Of a stretch of 64,000 nt of DNA, positions 9,591-20,560 are shown one piece after another. Under the pieces are notes generated by a model. It was not told the origin of the DNA and ran no database searches. It worked only from the letters and a program-made list of their open reading frames with translations. Location of the stretch: the NCBI GenBank assembly GCA_036874045.1, contig CM072340.1:3859001-3923000 (forward strand), given 5' to 3'. Numbering within the stretch: the first letter of the stretch is position 1; each line of letters begins with the position of its first letter. The DNA comes from Cymodocea nodosa (Eukaryota > Streptophyta > Magnoliopsida > Alismatales > Cymodoceaceae). The position numbers and the translations under genes were made by a program.

Positions 9591-12500
9591 GCAGTTGCAA
9601 ATGTTGTCTCCTACGATTCAGATGATGCCCTAGTATGCTGTGTTGATAGTTCAATTGACTCATGGGTACTAGACTTAGGAGCTTCATTCCACACTACCTA
9701 CAGGAAGGATTTGTTGCATAGTTATCGTGCAACTCCTGTGAAAAAGGTGTATCTAACTAACAACACAAGTTTAGATGTGTTGGGAATAGGAGAGGTACAC
9801 ATAAAAACAAAGCAAGGGATATGGAAATTGCAAGAAGTCAGATATGTTCTAGATCTTGCAAAGCAATTAATTTCCATAAGTTCCCTAGACAATGATGGTT
9901 ATTAGATTGCCTTTGGTGCAGGCAAATGGAAAGTAACCAAAGGTGCAAGAATTATTGCCTCAAGACAGAGGACAAGTACCTTATATTTAACATCGGATAA
10001 AGATGACTCTATTGCAGCAGTTAATGATACTAAAGACACTAACTTATGGCATAAAATATTGGGACACCTCAATGAGAATGGACTGAAAGTTTTAGTGGCA
10101 GAAGGGAAAATCCCTAAGCTGAAGAATGTCAATTTAGGGATATGTGAGGACTGCATTGAGGAAAACTAAAAGAAAGTCAGCTTTGCTAGGAATCCTCATG
10201 ATCCTAAGTCACAGAAATTAGAGCTGGTTCATATGGATGTGTGGGGGCCTGCTCCTATTAGTTCTTTAGGAGGTGCTCTCTATTATGTTACCTTCATTGA
10301 TGACAGTACAAGGAAGGTATGAGTTTATTTTCTGAAATAGAAGTCTAAAGTTTTCCAAGTCTTCAACAAATGGAAGGTAGAAGTGGAAAATCAGAGTGGA
10401 AGAAAAATCAAATCCATTAGGTTAGATAATGGAGGAGAATATGATAGCCATGAATTTAAAGTTTACTGTGAGGAGCAAGGAAATAGAAGGCAGAGAACTG
10501 TAGCTAGAACTCCACAACAAAATGGAGTTGCTGAAAGGATGAACAAGACCTTGAATGAACGGGCAAGATGCATGAGACTACATGCAGGCTTTCCCAAAAC
10601 TTTCTGGGCAGAAGCTGTTAATACAGCTGCCTATCTAATAAATAGAGGATCATTTGTCCCAATGGGGCTTAAGAACCCTGAAGAGTTGTGGACAGGGAAA
10701 GAGGTCAACTATGCTCACTTGAAAGTCTTTGGATCCAAGTCATTTATCCACTTGAATAGTGACAAAAGAGACAAGTTGGATTCAAAATCACAGAAATGTT
10801 ATTTCATTGGCTATGGTAAGGATTATTTTGGTTACAGATTTTGTGTAGAAGAAACCAAGAGAATAATCTGTGCAAAAGATGTCATATTCATTTAATCCAA
10901 GATGTTTAAGCATAGAGAAAGTGTAGAAGAACAGCAGTCAGTGCTTCAGTCTAGAAGTACTGTTGAGATTAGTCTAGATAATGATGTTGAACAACCTCAG
11001 AAGGAACTTGTAGAAGAAATTCAGCTTCTAGAGGTTGAACATCAAGAACATCTAGATGATTAAGAAGATGAAGTTGTCACTAGACAACTTAGAAGGTTTG
11101 GAAGGGTTTCTAGACAACTAGAAAGGTATGTACCATCATTCAATTATCTGTTATTGACGGATGATGGTGAACTTGAAACATATCAGGAAGCAATCTATGC
11201 AAGTGATGCACACAAATGGGAGTTAGCAATGAAAGAAGAAATAAGATCCCTAGAGAAGAATAATACTTGGGAGCTAACTTCTTTACTAGAAGGAAAGAAA
11301 ATCTTAGGAAACAAGTGGGTGTTCAGAATGAAAGAACAACCGGATGGCAGTAAGAAATACAAAGTCAAACTTGTCGTCAAGGGTTTTCAGCAAATTCAAG
11401 ACATAGACTATACATAAGTATTCTCTCCTGTTGTGAAGATGAATACTATTAGAATAGTCTTAAGCATTGTTGTTGCAGAAAATTTACTCTTGGAGCAAAT
11501 AGATGTAAAGACAGCATTCCTACATGGTGACTTGTAGGAAGAACTTTACATGATGCAGCTAGAAGGATTTACAATTACTGGCAAGAAAAGAAAGACAGTT
11601 TGTAGATTGTTGAAAAGTTTGTATGGTTTGAAGCAAGCACCACGACAATGGCACAAAAAAATTGATACATTTATTTGTACCTTAGGCTTCAAAAGATGTG
11701 ATATAGACTATTGCTGCTACATAAAACTACTAAATGATTGCTTCATTATTCTACTAATTTATGTAGATGATATGTTAATTGCTTGTTCCAGTATGGAATA
11801 GATTAAGCAATTAAAGAGACAACCGTCAAAAGAATTTGACATGAAGGATATGGGAGAAGCCAAACAAATCTTGGGTATGAGAATTATCCAAGATAGAGTG
11901 GCAAACACTTTGAGATTAAATCAGAAGAAGTATCTAGAAAAGGTACTAAGGAGATTTAATATCTCAAATGAGAGGAAGACTGAACTACCTCTCGGACCCC
12001 ACTTCAAGTTGTTTAAAGATCAATCAGCTAAGATTGAAGAAGAAAGGGCAAGAATGTCCAAAATACCATATGCTTCAGTAGTGGGAAGTTTAATGTATGC
12101 CATGATATGCACAAGACCTGATATATCTCATGTAGTGGGAGTGGTCAGTAGATATATGGCAGAACCAGGAGCTGAGCATTGGTCTGTAGTACTATGGATA
12201 CTTAGATATCTCAGATATTCCCTAGATGTAGATCTGAATTTCAAAAAGGGACTAGTTGAATTGATTGGCTACTGTGATGTTGATTTAGGAAGAGAGTTAG
12301 ATAAAAGTAAAAGTACTTCAGGTTATGTTTTCTGCATAGGAAGTACTGTAATTAGCTGGAGATCCAAGCTGCAAAGTATTGTTGTACTGTCAACCACAGA
12401 AGCTGAATATGTTGTAGTAGTAAAGGCAACTAAAGAAAGAATCTGGCTAGAGAATGTACTAGCCGAATTAGAGCACAAATAGAATAGAAGCATTCTGTTC

Positions 12501-12717
12501 TGTGACAATCAAAGTGCAATTTATTTAGCTTAGAATTCGAAGTTCCATTCAAGGTCCAAGCATATGAGAATGAGATTTTATTTCATAAGGGAAGAGATAG
12601 AGTAAAACAGGTTAAATCTACAGAAGATTGCTGGATCTGAAAATGCAGTAGATATGCTAACCAAATTTCTAAATCTATAGAAATTAAGGCTCTGTATGGC
12701 CTTAATTGGTCTCTTGA
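9591..12717 (+). pseudogene. TORK-C Pol: protease, integrase, RT, RNase H
   Basis: One reading frame, the same as Gag, is interrupted only by stop codons (for example near 9903, 10167, 10320, 10338, 10893, 11061, 11415, 11535, 11799, 12480). Order of domains: protease around 9666 (WVLDLGAS, where the family has DSGAS); GAG-pre-integrase LWHKILGHL (about 10045) with a CEDC zinc pair; integrase D-D-E at LVHMDVWGP (about 10230), RLDNGGEY (about 10420) and QQNGVAER (about 10520); then RT with TAFLHGDL (about 11515) and YVDDML (about 11760). RNase H follows with SKSTSGYVF and STTEAEYV (12310-12410), and the tail reads NAVDMLTKF. The gene order integrase-before-RT makes it Ty1/copia, and the RNase H wording points to the Tork lineage. 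Confidence 0.92.
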
Positions 12718-12832
12718 AAAATTGAAAAGAAGAAGGAGATGAAGAGTTGATGATTATGTGAGCAGCTATTGCAATAATCTGTAAGCCGAGTGTAGAGATT
12801 GATTTTTTCTTTCGATCATTGTGACAAACTCC

Positions 12833-12843
12833 AAGTGGGAGAT
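12833..12843 (+). other. Polypurine tract of TORK-C
   Basis: AAGTGGGAGAT directly before the 3' LTR start (TGTTAGGGC at 12844), the usual plus-strand primer of plant copia elements. Confidence 0.85.
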
Positions 12844-13285
12844 TGTTAGGGCAAGTAGTACAGGTGTGGAGTATGCCACAAGAAGTCCAGGTTCAGTTGG
12901 AGGCTTTGAGTTAACTATCCGAAAGTCAGAAGATTTCGGAGGGTTACTAGCTGTAACGATCCGAAATGACTTAAAAGACACTTAAGTGGACGTTTAGACA
13001 GTTATGAAGCTAAGTATCCGAAAGTCAGACACTTAAGTAGATCTTCGGATAGTTAAGAAGCCAATATCTGGAAAGTAGTGACTTAAGTGGATCTTCGAAT
13101 AGTTAAGTAGTAACTATCCGAAATTCATAAGTTTTCAAAAGGTTATCAGTAGAACCTTCTGAAATGCTTAAAGAGACACTTAAGTGAGTTTTCGGATAGT
13201 TAAGATGTAACTATCCGAAAGACATGCAACTTTCGGAGAGTTATCAGCAGAACATTCTGAAAGGACACAGAGAGAGTAGTAAGTG
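12844..13285 (+). mobile_element. TORK-C 3' LTR, first half (broken by insertion)
   Basis: Matches the 5' LTR from TGTTAGGGCAAG through the TATCCGAAA palindromes, then stops abruptly at ...AGTAAGTG, where a minus-strand SIRE-A LTR begins. It lacks the 42-bp duplication seen in the 5' LTR. The other half of this LTR lies at 62424-62903 on the minus strand. The AAGTG at 13281-13285 is the left copy of the SIRE-A target duplication. Confidence 0.92.
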
Positions 13286-14288
13286 TGTAGGATCGTATGG
13301 CTACACAAGAGGGGGGTGAATTGTGTTTTTCAACATTTTTGTTTATAATTGAAACTTCAATAATTAAAAACAAGCTGAGACACTATTTTCATAAAATCAT
13401 TTTTATTCAAGGTTTCAATTACAATATACAATTCAATTCTCCTCAGAAATTGTAGATGCAATTATATCTCGATACCATGTATCATCTAAACAATTTCATA
13501 ACTACAAACAGAGAAAACTAATTTACGGAATTTAAAACATTTCTCTCTGTTTGAGATCTTTCTTCTTCTTTTTCTTTTTTAGTAATTCTTCAATGATGAA
13601 TATATAGTCTTTCTCTACTTCACTGATTTTGCTATCTCCTGATACTTCAAATCTTCAGTGACATAAATCTTACATTTTTATACTTCACTGAACTTTCTTC
13701 CACCTGAGAGTTTTTCCCCGAAAAGGTGTTTTTGATCCCTGAAAAGATTTTTCTTTTGGTGTGCAAGGATAGTTTAATCCCTGAAAAGATTTTTCGTTTG
13801 ATGTGTAGGGATAGTTTGATCAATGAGAATTCTATGCCTTTTATACTATATCTTCATTTCATACATATCCTCCACATTTAATCACTACCAGTTTTCCACT
13901 TCTTCACATCTTTTCTTTTTCCTTCATCGAAATACACATGTTCTGACCCACATTTACATTTCAAATTTTGTTTAATCATCAGTCCTACATCTTTGAAAAA
14001 TTTCATGCAAAATAAACTTTCTCATCCAAAATTTTTCATCAGTATAATAAGTAGTCGTTACTTTAATGTTAACTAAACAAGTAACACAAGTATATATATA
14101 ACTTAACGTTTCTAACTTAATGAGTTCCTAATGTGCCAATTCACGTGACAAGTACTGTAGCTAACTCAACGAACTAAGTCTGTGGTGTTATGCTAACTCA
14201 ACGAACCATCTCCGTGGTATTACAATAACTCAACAAACCAGTAATAAACAAATGTTTTTATAATAAGAATTTTACCACGTGCTAAAAT
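13286..14288 (-). mobile_element. SIRE-A solo LTR, 3' half, nested in TORK-C
   Basis: Reverse complement of the SIRE-A LTR, starting with TGTAGGATCG and running 1,003 bp to a point in U3 (...CCACGTGCTAAAAT). There a SIRE-B LTR begins. The remaining U3 start of this LTR (581 bp) is at 62904-63484 on the plus strand. The two parts add up to about 1,584 bp, one complete LTR, so it was a solo LTR before being split. Confidence 0.9.
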
Positions 14289-14800
14289 TGTTAGGATTGG
14301 TAGACTCTCTAGAGGGGGGGGTGAATGGTGAAAGTGTGTAATTTTTAAGTTCTTTTGATTGTTGAAACAAATGATTCAGATAGAAGTGAAATGAGATGAA
14401 TTTAAACGAATGCAAAGTAGTAAAGAAAGATAACACACAACAAGTTTTAGGTGGTTCACCAACTTGGCTAGTCCACCCCTAAGATTCACTTGGGATTCAC
14501 TAAGTGTTTCAACACTTACACACTTGCTTTCAAGTTAAAGCAAGAACCAACAACACAGAAGTTTTCAAGTAAAAACTTCAGTAAACCAACCTCTAGAGTT
14601 TTCAGGTCAAAACTCAAACCAATAATTGAATGTAGCTTTTAGGTTGAAGCCACGAACCAACAGCTTGAATCTTTTAATCAAAGTTTGGCGCATAGAGCTT
14701 TTTCTGTAGTAAGTCTTTAGAGTATACTTCACTATTTGCAGACTTGAGTGTATTTGAAATTGGGGTGTAGCTCACTATATATCTTATATCTGTTGTATAT
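14289..14800 (-). mobile_element. SIRE-B LTR fragment nested in the SIRE-A LTR
   Basis: Reverse complement of the last about 510 bp of the SIRE-B LTR (compare 38251-38760): TGTTAGGATTGGTAGACTC, the run of G's, then the 'GGTGGTTCACCAACTTGGC' and 'CTAGTCCACCCC' segments. It ends near 14796-14821, where Athila LTR sequence with a TATA box takes over. The start of a SIRE-B LTR in the opposite orientation appears at 63485, next to the rest of the same SIRE-A LTR. The junction near 14,800 is the likely left breakpoint of a large inversion. Confidence 0.85.
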
Positions 14801-14821
14801 CTTCTTCTCTTAAACTCCTCA

Positions 14822-15998
14822 TATAAAAGAAAGAGTGTGATTGATGGACGGCTAGTGTATACAAAGGAGGAGCACCGAGCTTTCTGTAGACAGTATCGGC
14901 GATTCTCCGAAGTATCACACCAACCATCGTATCACCACCATAATCACCAATCATCGGAGGTCTGTGATGATACTTGCCTGATGTCGGGTCGATTCCGAGC
15001 CAAACACAATGCTTGGCAACCACTGTGAGGAGTGATCGCGTCGCGGGAAGGGAAGACATTTTCACCAAGCGCTGACTCATATTTCAAGAGATCGTAAAGC
15101 TTTTAGCCTTGGCTTCGGGTTGATGCCTGTATGCTGAAGAGGAGATCATCTTGCAATTCTGGACTCGCAATTCTATAGGGAGAGGAGACAGAATTGTAAG
15201 TGGTTCAATTTTCAGTTTTGTAATCACGTTGCAAGTAGTGTCAGAATTATTTACTGTCAAGTGAAATTACTTTACATTTCACCTTTTACCCATCACATAA
15301 AAACAAAAATACCAAAAACAATTTATCTTTGTTTGTATGTTGTATTTGAGTGTTGTATTGTTTGTGTTGTATCGTGATTAATGTTATCTGTATAAGTTTT
15401 ATGATTGTTTTATGTTAGTTTTAATTTTACAGTTTACTGAAATTGGTTTGTACAAAACAACTTAAAGATTTTAATGATTACTTTTTGAATCATCTGAATG
15501 TTAGTATTGCATAATGATAAATCCAATGTTAACTAGCATTAAAAGCTTAATTGATGTTATTTACAATCTATGGAATCGCCCAATGGTTGGCCGAATTCCT
15601 CTGTAAATAGTAGTATTATAAAGAAGAGATAGGCTCGTGGAGTTAACTTAAATCCACAAGGATAGTCCGTTGAGTTAGCCATAACTCAACGAACTTAGTC
15701 TGTTGAGTTAACTGTAACTCAACGGAGTGCTTATTGAATATAAATTTGAATTGTTCACAATCAAACATTTCTTAAATTCATCAGCAATTCCCTATGGGAT
15801 CGACCTGTACTTGCACAATGATACAATAGACACTGTGCACTTGCAATTGAAGTACAAATTGGAATTAATATCTAAATTGTATTAAAGGTTGTTTGTTTAC
15901 TTCTAAAAGACAGAATAGGCATAAAGATAAATTAACTAAGTAAAAATAGAAGTAATAAATCCAAGTTTTTCGAGTGTAGTGTTAGGAAAACACGAACA
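14822..15998 (+). mobile_element. G1 (Athila-type Ty3/gypsy) 5' LTR, truncated at its 5' end
   Basis: Homologous to the LTR at 23219-25106 and to the minus-strand LTR at 56260-60398. It starts at a TATA box (TATAAAAG, 14822-14829), so about 400 bp of U3 is missing. It has the region with GAGGTCTGTGATGATAC and GGGAGAGGAGAC, the block of GTTGAGTTA / AACTCAACGA palindromes (15640-15725), and the GGGATCGACCTGTACTTGCAC segment common near the 3' end of Athila LTRs. It ends about 15998, just before the primer site. It has neither the R insertion nor the SIRE-A insertion found in the other two copies. Confidence 0.82.
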
Positions 15999-16005
15999 AG
16001 TTTTA

Positions 16006-16017
16006 TGGCGCCGTTGT
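16006..16017 (+). other. Primer-binding site of G1
   Basis: TGGCGCCGTTGT matches the tRNA-Asp-type primer site used by Athila and related Ty3/gypsy elements. The G2 copy has TGGTGCCGTTA at 56246-56256 on the minus strand. Confidence 0.85.
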
Positions 16018-16022
16018 TAGGG

Positions 16023-16131
16023 AATTGAATTGATTTGAATTGAATTGAATTGATTTGATTTGAATTGATTTGAATTGAATTGAACTGAATTGAATTGATT
16101 TGAATTGAATTGATTTGAATTGAATTGAATA
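16023..16131 (+). repeat. AATTG / ATTTG microsatellite next to the G1 primer site
   Basis: About 109 bp of tandem GAATT and GATTT pentamers directly after the primer-binding site. In G2 the corresponding gap is only a few bases, so the repeat expanded within G1 after the two copies separated. It pushes the Gag start away from the primer site. Confidence 0.85.
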
Positions 16132-17194
16132 GATATAAGCAACTGCTAGAGCTGTTTCATTTTAATAGTCAGAGTTGTGTGTTTTCTTCTGTAATTGAGA
16201 ATATGGCATATGCTTATGCTCAAAGATTTTTGAAACCTTTAATTAGCATATGTGAATTCTACAATTCTGAAGGACACGACATTTTTGATTGTTTGAAAAT
16301 GAGACATTTACAGATTGATAGATCCCATGAACAACAAATGAATTATCCTCAAAATAATAGAGTCGAGTATGAGAACCTATAGTTTACCCAACTGGTGGTC
16401 AGTATAGAATGTGTAATATGATGAGAGACACTAAAGTTTGTGATAGCTATGACAGACTGGAGTATAGTATAGAGCAAAATTTAGACAAACTGGAATACTT
16501 TGTGTGTCAACAACAAGAAGTCAACCAATTAAACTATAAGGAGGCATATTCAGAACCTAAATAGGATATAATTTACGAAACTGAAAAAGTTATAAAGAAA
16601 ATTGATCAAAAATTGAATGCAATGAAATTAGATGATCTGGAAACAAAATTAAAAGCATTAGACAAAAATGCAATGAAAATACAAGTTTTACAACGGGACA
16701 ATGAAAATTATAATGTTATAAACCTGCACAACTTGCAAAATATACAACAAATAGAAAACACAAATGTAAGAGAATTTAAAGAATGCACTTTAAAACTAAA
16801 AACAATTGAAGATCATAATCACGAAAATGATATACAAAAACATCATGAAAGTAACGAAAATCTAGAAGATGTATGTGTAACATTAAGATTTGGAACTGAT
16901 ATACCACCAAGAACTCAAAATGAAAATGATATGAAGGTGGACAAGAGTAAAAATCAAAATGATAATGAAAATGTAATAGCTGAAAATCTAGAAATCACTA
17001 AAGAACAATCTGAATCTGCAATTGAAGCTAAAAATGATCAAACAAATCAACTGAAAGAAAAAGATTCTTTGAAATCAAAATCTTTAGCACCCTATCCTGA
17101 AAGATTACAACAAACAATTCTTGAAAAACAAGAAAAAATCAGAGAAATTTTTGAAAAAGTACAAGTTAACATTCCTTTGTTAGATCTATTGTAG
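16125..17194 (+). pseudogene. G1 Gag remnant lacking the capsid domain
   Basis: Only the C-terminal part of an Athila-like Gag is present. A zinc-knuckle-like segment, CEFYNSEGHDIFDC (about 16250-16291), follows the primer site closely; the second Cys is Tyr here, while G2 has Cys (CEFCNLEGHDISDC). After stops around 16380 and a frame change, 16613-17194 encodes a long charged, coiled-coil-like region rich in Asn, Glu and Lys, ending with SLAPYPERLQQ, the segment that precedes the protease in this family. The large capsid domain normally found between the primer site and the knuckle is absent in both G1 and G2. Confidence 0.75.
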
Positions 17195-17197
17195 AAT

Positions 17198-17710
17198 ATG
17201 CCACCTTGTGCTAAATTTCTGAAGGATTGGTGTACTAAGAAAAGAGAGCGAAAAGTTCTTAAAAAGGTCTTTTTAGCTGAGCAAAGTAGTTATCTATTTC
17301 TGCCACAAATTCCTAAAAAGTTATCTGATCTTGGAATCCCTGTTATATCATGCACCATAGGAAATACCATTCTAGAAAGAACCTTAATAGACTTAGGTGC
17401 AGGTATAAATGTTATGCCAAGTGATATATTTGCATCCTTAGGATTAGAAGGCTTAACTCCTACTAGTACAATTATTCAATTAGCTGATAGAAGTATAAGA
17501 TACCCTAGAGGAAAAATAGAGGATGTCTTAATTAAAATCAAGAATTTTATATATCCTATTGATATTGTAATTTTGGATTCCCAACAAATTAAGCATAAAA
17601 ATAGTGATACATCTTTAATTTTGGGAAGGCCATTTTTAGCAACATCAGGGGCTGTTATAAATTGTAAAACTGGAGTAATGAAGTTAGCATATGGTAATGA
17701 GGATACTTAA
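17198..17710 (+). pseudogene. G1 aspartic protease
   Basis: Retropepsin that would process Gag-Pol. The active-site region is TLIDLGAGINVMPSDIF (about residues 64-80 of this 170-codon stretch), where Athila proteins have DLGASI. The flap and C-terminal part are recognisable (VILDSQQ, LILGRPFLATSGAVINC). It is in the same frame as the RT that follows and is separated from it by one stop near 17708. A broken copy of the same region is at 41561-41990 (G2) and another at about 60820-60990 (G3). Confidence 0.85.
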
Positions 17711-17749
17711 TTAAATATTTTCAAACCAGAAAGGTTTGAGGAGTTAGAA

Positions 17750-19384
17750 ATGTCCTTACATACCATAGACTTTTTAGAGGATGAAGGAGATATGTTAGAT
17801 GATGTGATTCAAGAAGAATTAAATAGGCAAATCAATTCTGAAACTTTAGAAGAAAGTGAAAGTATAAATATAGAAGGAGATCAGGAAGAAATTAATTTAA
17901 AAAATGATGATGTTCAATTAGGAGCTCTAGCTTCTGATGGGCAGCATTTAGAATTAAAACCTTTACCTCCTGAATTAACCTATATATTTCTGGAAGATAA
18001 ACGGACCTGTCCAATCATTATTGCTTCAGATTTGAAAGAGGATCAAATAGCTAAATTAAAAGATGTAGTAAAAAGTTATAAAGAAGCAATAGGATGGACT
18101 ATGACTGATATAAAAGGGTTAAGTTCAACTTTATGCTGTCACCACATATATTTAGAAGAGAATGCTAAACCTGTTAGAATTCCTGAGAGGAGATTAAATC
18201 TAAACCTTAAGGAAGTAGTTAGGAAGGAAATAGTTAAATGGTTAGATAATGATATAATATATCCGATTTCTGATAGCTCGTGGGTTAGTCCAATCCATGT
18301 AGTTCCCAAGAAATCAGGATTAACAGTTATTAGGAATGAAAGTCAAGACTTGATACCTACTAGAATTCAATCAGGCTGGAGAGTATGTATAGACTATAGA
18401 AAGCTGAATGTTGTGACTAGGAAAGATCATTTTCCCTTACCTTTTATAGATCAAATGCTGGAAAGATTAGCAGGGCAAGAATATTTTTGTTTCCTAAACG
18501 GGTATTCAGGGTATAATCAAATTCCAGTAGCATTAGAGGATCAAGAGAAAACAACTTTCACCTGTCCTAATGGAACTTATGCTTTTAAAAGAATGCCATT
18601 CGGATTATGCAATGCACCAGCTACCTTTCAAAGGTGTGTGCAGGGCATATTTACTGGAATGACTGATGAATTTTTAGAAATATTTATGGATGATTTTACT
18701 GTATATGACAACTCATATGAAGTGTGTTTAAGCAATTTAGACCAAATATTAAAACGCTGTGTGGAAAAAAATTTGGTTTTAAATTGGGAAAAATGTCACT
18801 TCATGGTTAAACAATGAATAGTCTTAGGGCATGTTGTTTCTAAAAAAGGGTTGGAAGTAGATAAAGCTAAAATAGAAGTAATTTCTAATCTACCAAAACC
18901 TAAATCAGTAAAAGATATTAGATCATTTTTAGGACATGTTGGTTTTTATAGAAGATTTATTAAAGACTTTAGCAAGATAGCTAGACCTTTAACTAATCTA
19001 TTAAAAGATGTTCCATTTAACTTTGATAAAAATTGCAAGGAAGCATTTTTTAGACTTAAGACTAGCTTAATTTCAACTCCTATAATTCAAGCACCTAATT
19101 GGAACCATCCATTTGAATTAATGTGCGATGCTTCTGATTTTGCTATAGGAGTAGTGTTAGGACAGAAAATAGAAAAATCTCCTAGAGTGATTCATTATGC
19201 AAGCAAAACCTTAAATGATGCTCAAGTTAATTACACAACTATTGAAAAAGAATTATTAGCTGTTGTGTTTGCTTTAGAAAAGTTTAGATCATATTTGATT
19301 GGAGCTAAAGTAATAGTATACACGGATCATTCAGCTCTAAAACATCTAATAAAGAAAAAAGAAACTAAACCTAGATTGATTTGA
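17750..19384 (+). pseudogene. G1 reverse transcriptase and RNase H
   Basis: Copies element RNA into cDNA. The RT core has WVSPIHVVPKKSG, then IRNESQDLIPTRIQSGW, the insertion typical of Athila, CIDYRKLNVVTRKDHFPLPF, MPFGLCNAPATFQ and the catalytic FMDDF (about 18690). A single TGA at 18815-18817 separates it from the connection and RNase H part (18851-19384: [46 protein letters not shown]). RT lies upstream of integrase, as in Ty3/gypsy. The frame is otherwise well kept, so this copy decayed recently. Confidence 0.93.
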
Positions 19385-19396
19385 TGGATATTATTA

Positions 19397-20145
19397 TTGC
19401 AAGAATTCGATTTAGAAATTAAAGATAAAAAAGGTTGTGAGAATGTAGTAGCAGATCATTTATCAAGATTACAAATAGAAAAATCAAATATTGAAATTAA
19501 GGATAATTTTCCTGATGAACAATTAATGACCATCAACACAATGCCTTGGTATGCAGACATAGTTAATTACTTAATTACTGGTTTAACACCTAAGGATTGG
19601 AATAGACAGGATAAGAAATTGTTTTTCTCAAGAGTAAAATATTACTATTGGGAAGACCCTTATTTAAGAAATGTCCTGATCTGGTTTTAAGGAGGTGTGT
19701 TCCAGAAACTGAATATTCGAGCATATTGTCTTTCTGTCATGACCAAGCTTGTGGAGGACATTTTGGTTCAGGGAAAACTACTGCAAAAATTCTGCAATGT
19801 GGGTTTTATTGGCCAACACTATTCAAAGATGCTCATAAATATTGCTTAAGTTGTTTAAGATGTCAACAAATAGGAAGAATATCAAAGAGGAATATGATGC
19901 CTCTTAATCCTATTGTTGAGGTTGAAATCTTTGATGTGTGGGGAATAGATTTTATGGGTCCATTTCCTATGTCTAATCAATTTAATTACATATTGTTGGG
20001 GGTGGATTATGTATCTAAATGGATAAAAGCTATTCCTACAAAAACTAACGATAACAAAGTGATAATACAATTTATAAGAACAAATATATTTGCCAGATTT
20101 GGAATACCTAAAGCTATTATCAGTGATAGGAAAATTGTATATTAA
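19397..20145 (+). pseudogene. G1 integrase, truncated after the second Asp
   Basis: Integrase inserts cDNA into the genome. The start reads [21 protein letters not shown]; after a frame change near 19690 the HHCC zinc domain is seen (GGHFGSGKT...CLSCLRCQQ), then the catalytic core with WGIDFMGPFP (first Asp, about 19950) and AIISDR (second Asp, about 20120). The coding sequence then stops at KIVY (20145) and is replaced by a short hairpin-rich A/T tract. The catalytic Glu and the C-terminal domain are therefore deleted, which makes the element unable to integrate by itself. Confidence 0.9.
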
Positions 20146-20290
20146 TTTTCAGAAAAAATATTGGTTTTACCGAAACATAGTATCAGTTCAACCGAAAGAA
20201 AAATAAAAAATAAAAAATATTTAGGTCTGACCAAAGCATAGTATCGGTTAAACCTGTAAAAAAAATAGAAAAACTATTCTCTGTAATATT
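20146..20290. repeat. GGTTNNACCGAAA hairpin-rich tract replacing integrase C-terminus
   Basis: Short GGTTTTACCGAAAC, GTTCAACCGAAAG and GGTCTGACCAAAG palindromes alternate with AAAAATAAAAAAT runs, the same style as the array at 237-715. It sits at the integrase deletion junction, which suggests either an insertion of this repeat or a deletion that ended in it. Confidence 0.6.
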
Positions 20291-20560
20291 TTTATTATTA
20301 TATTTGCTTGTACGGGGAGTCCATTGAGTTACGCTTAACTCAACGAGCATACTCCGTTAAGTCTTGAGTTAGTCAACGGAGTACTGTAGCTAAGACCGCG
20401 GATAAAATAGTAATAGTTGGTTCGGGAAATGACTCGATTACCCGCCTAAACTTAGTGTTTATTTAAACTAAAACCAAGGGTTTTGGGGGCATTATCCGAC
20501 AAATCATTTAGAATCTAGAACAGTAGAAATCAGAGCGATTCCGTGCTGTTGTGTAACTCC
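20291..20560 (+). promoter_or_regulatory. Leader of G1 ORF3 with promoter-like TATTTAAAC block
   Basis: The stretch before ORF3 has AACTCAACGA / GTTGAGTTA palindromes (20325-20390), then CGCCTAAA (20443-20450) and TATTTAAAC (20460-20468), about 90 bp before the first ATG (20561). SIRE-A has CGCCTAAA and TATTTAAAC in the same order (51613-51634) before its own ORF3. The text around the start is also similar in both (TGCTGTTGTGTAACTCCATGATG in shortened form versus TTGCTGTTACAACCTGCGATGATG in shortened form). An internal promoter for ORF3 is inferred; a splice acceptor function is an alternative. Confidence 0.5.

Noticed and set aside
14784..15080. Open frames of 98 and 63 codons on both strands
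   Set aside because: They lie across the SIRE-B/Athila LTR junction and within LTR sequence; no protein similarity recognised.
15080..15130. tRNA or other small RNA gene in LTR segments with compact GC-richer text
   Set aside because: No A/B box arrangement or cloverleaf; the text recurs in every Athila-G LTR and is part of its transcribed region.
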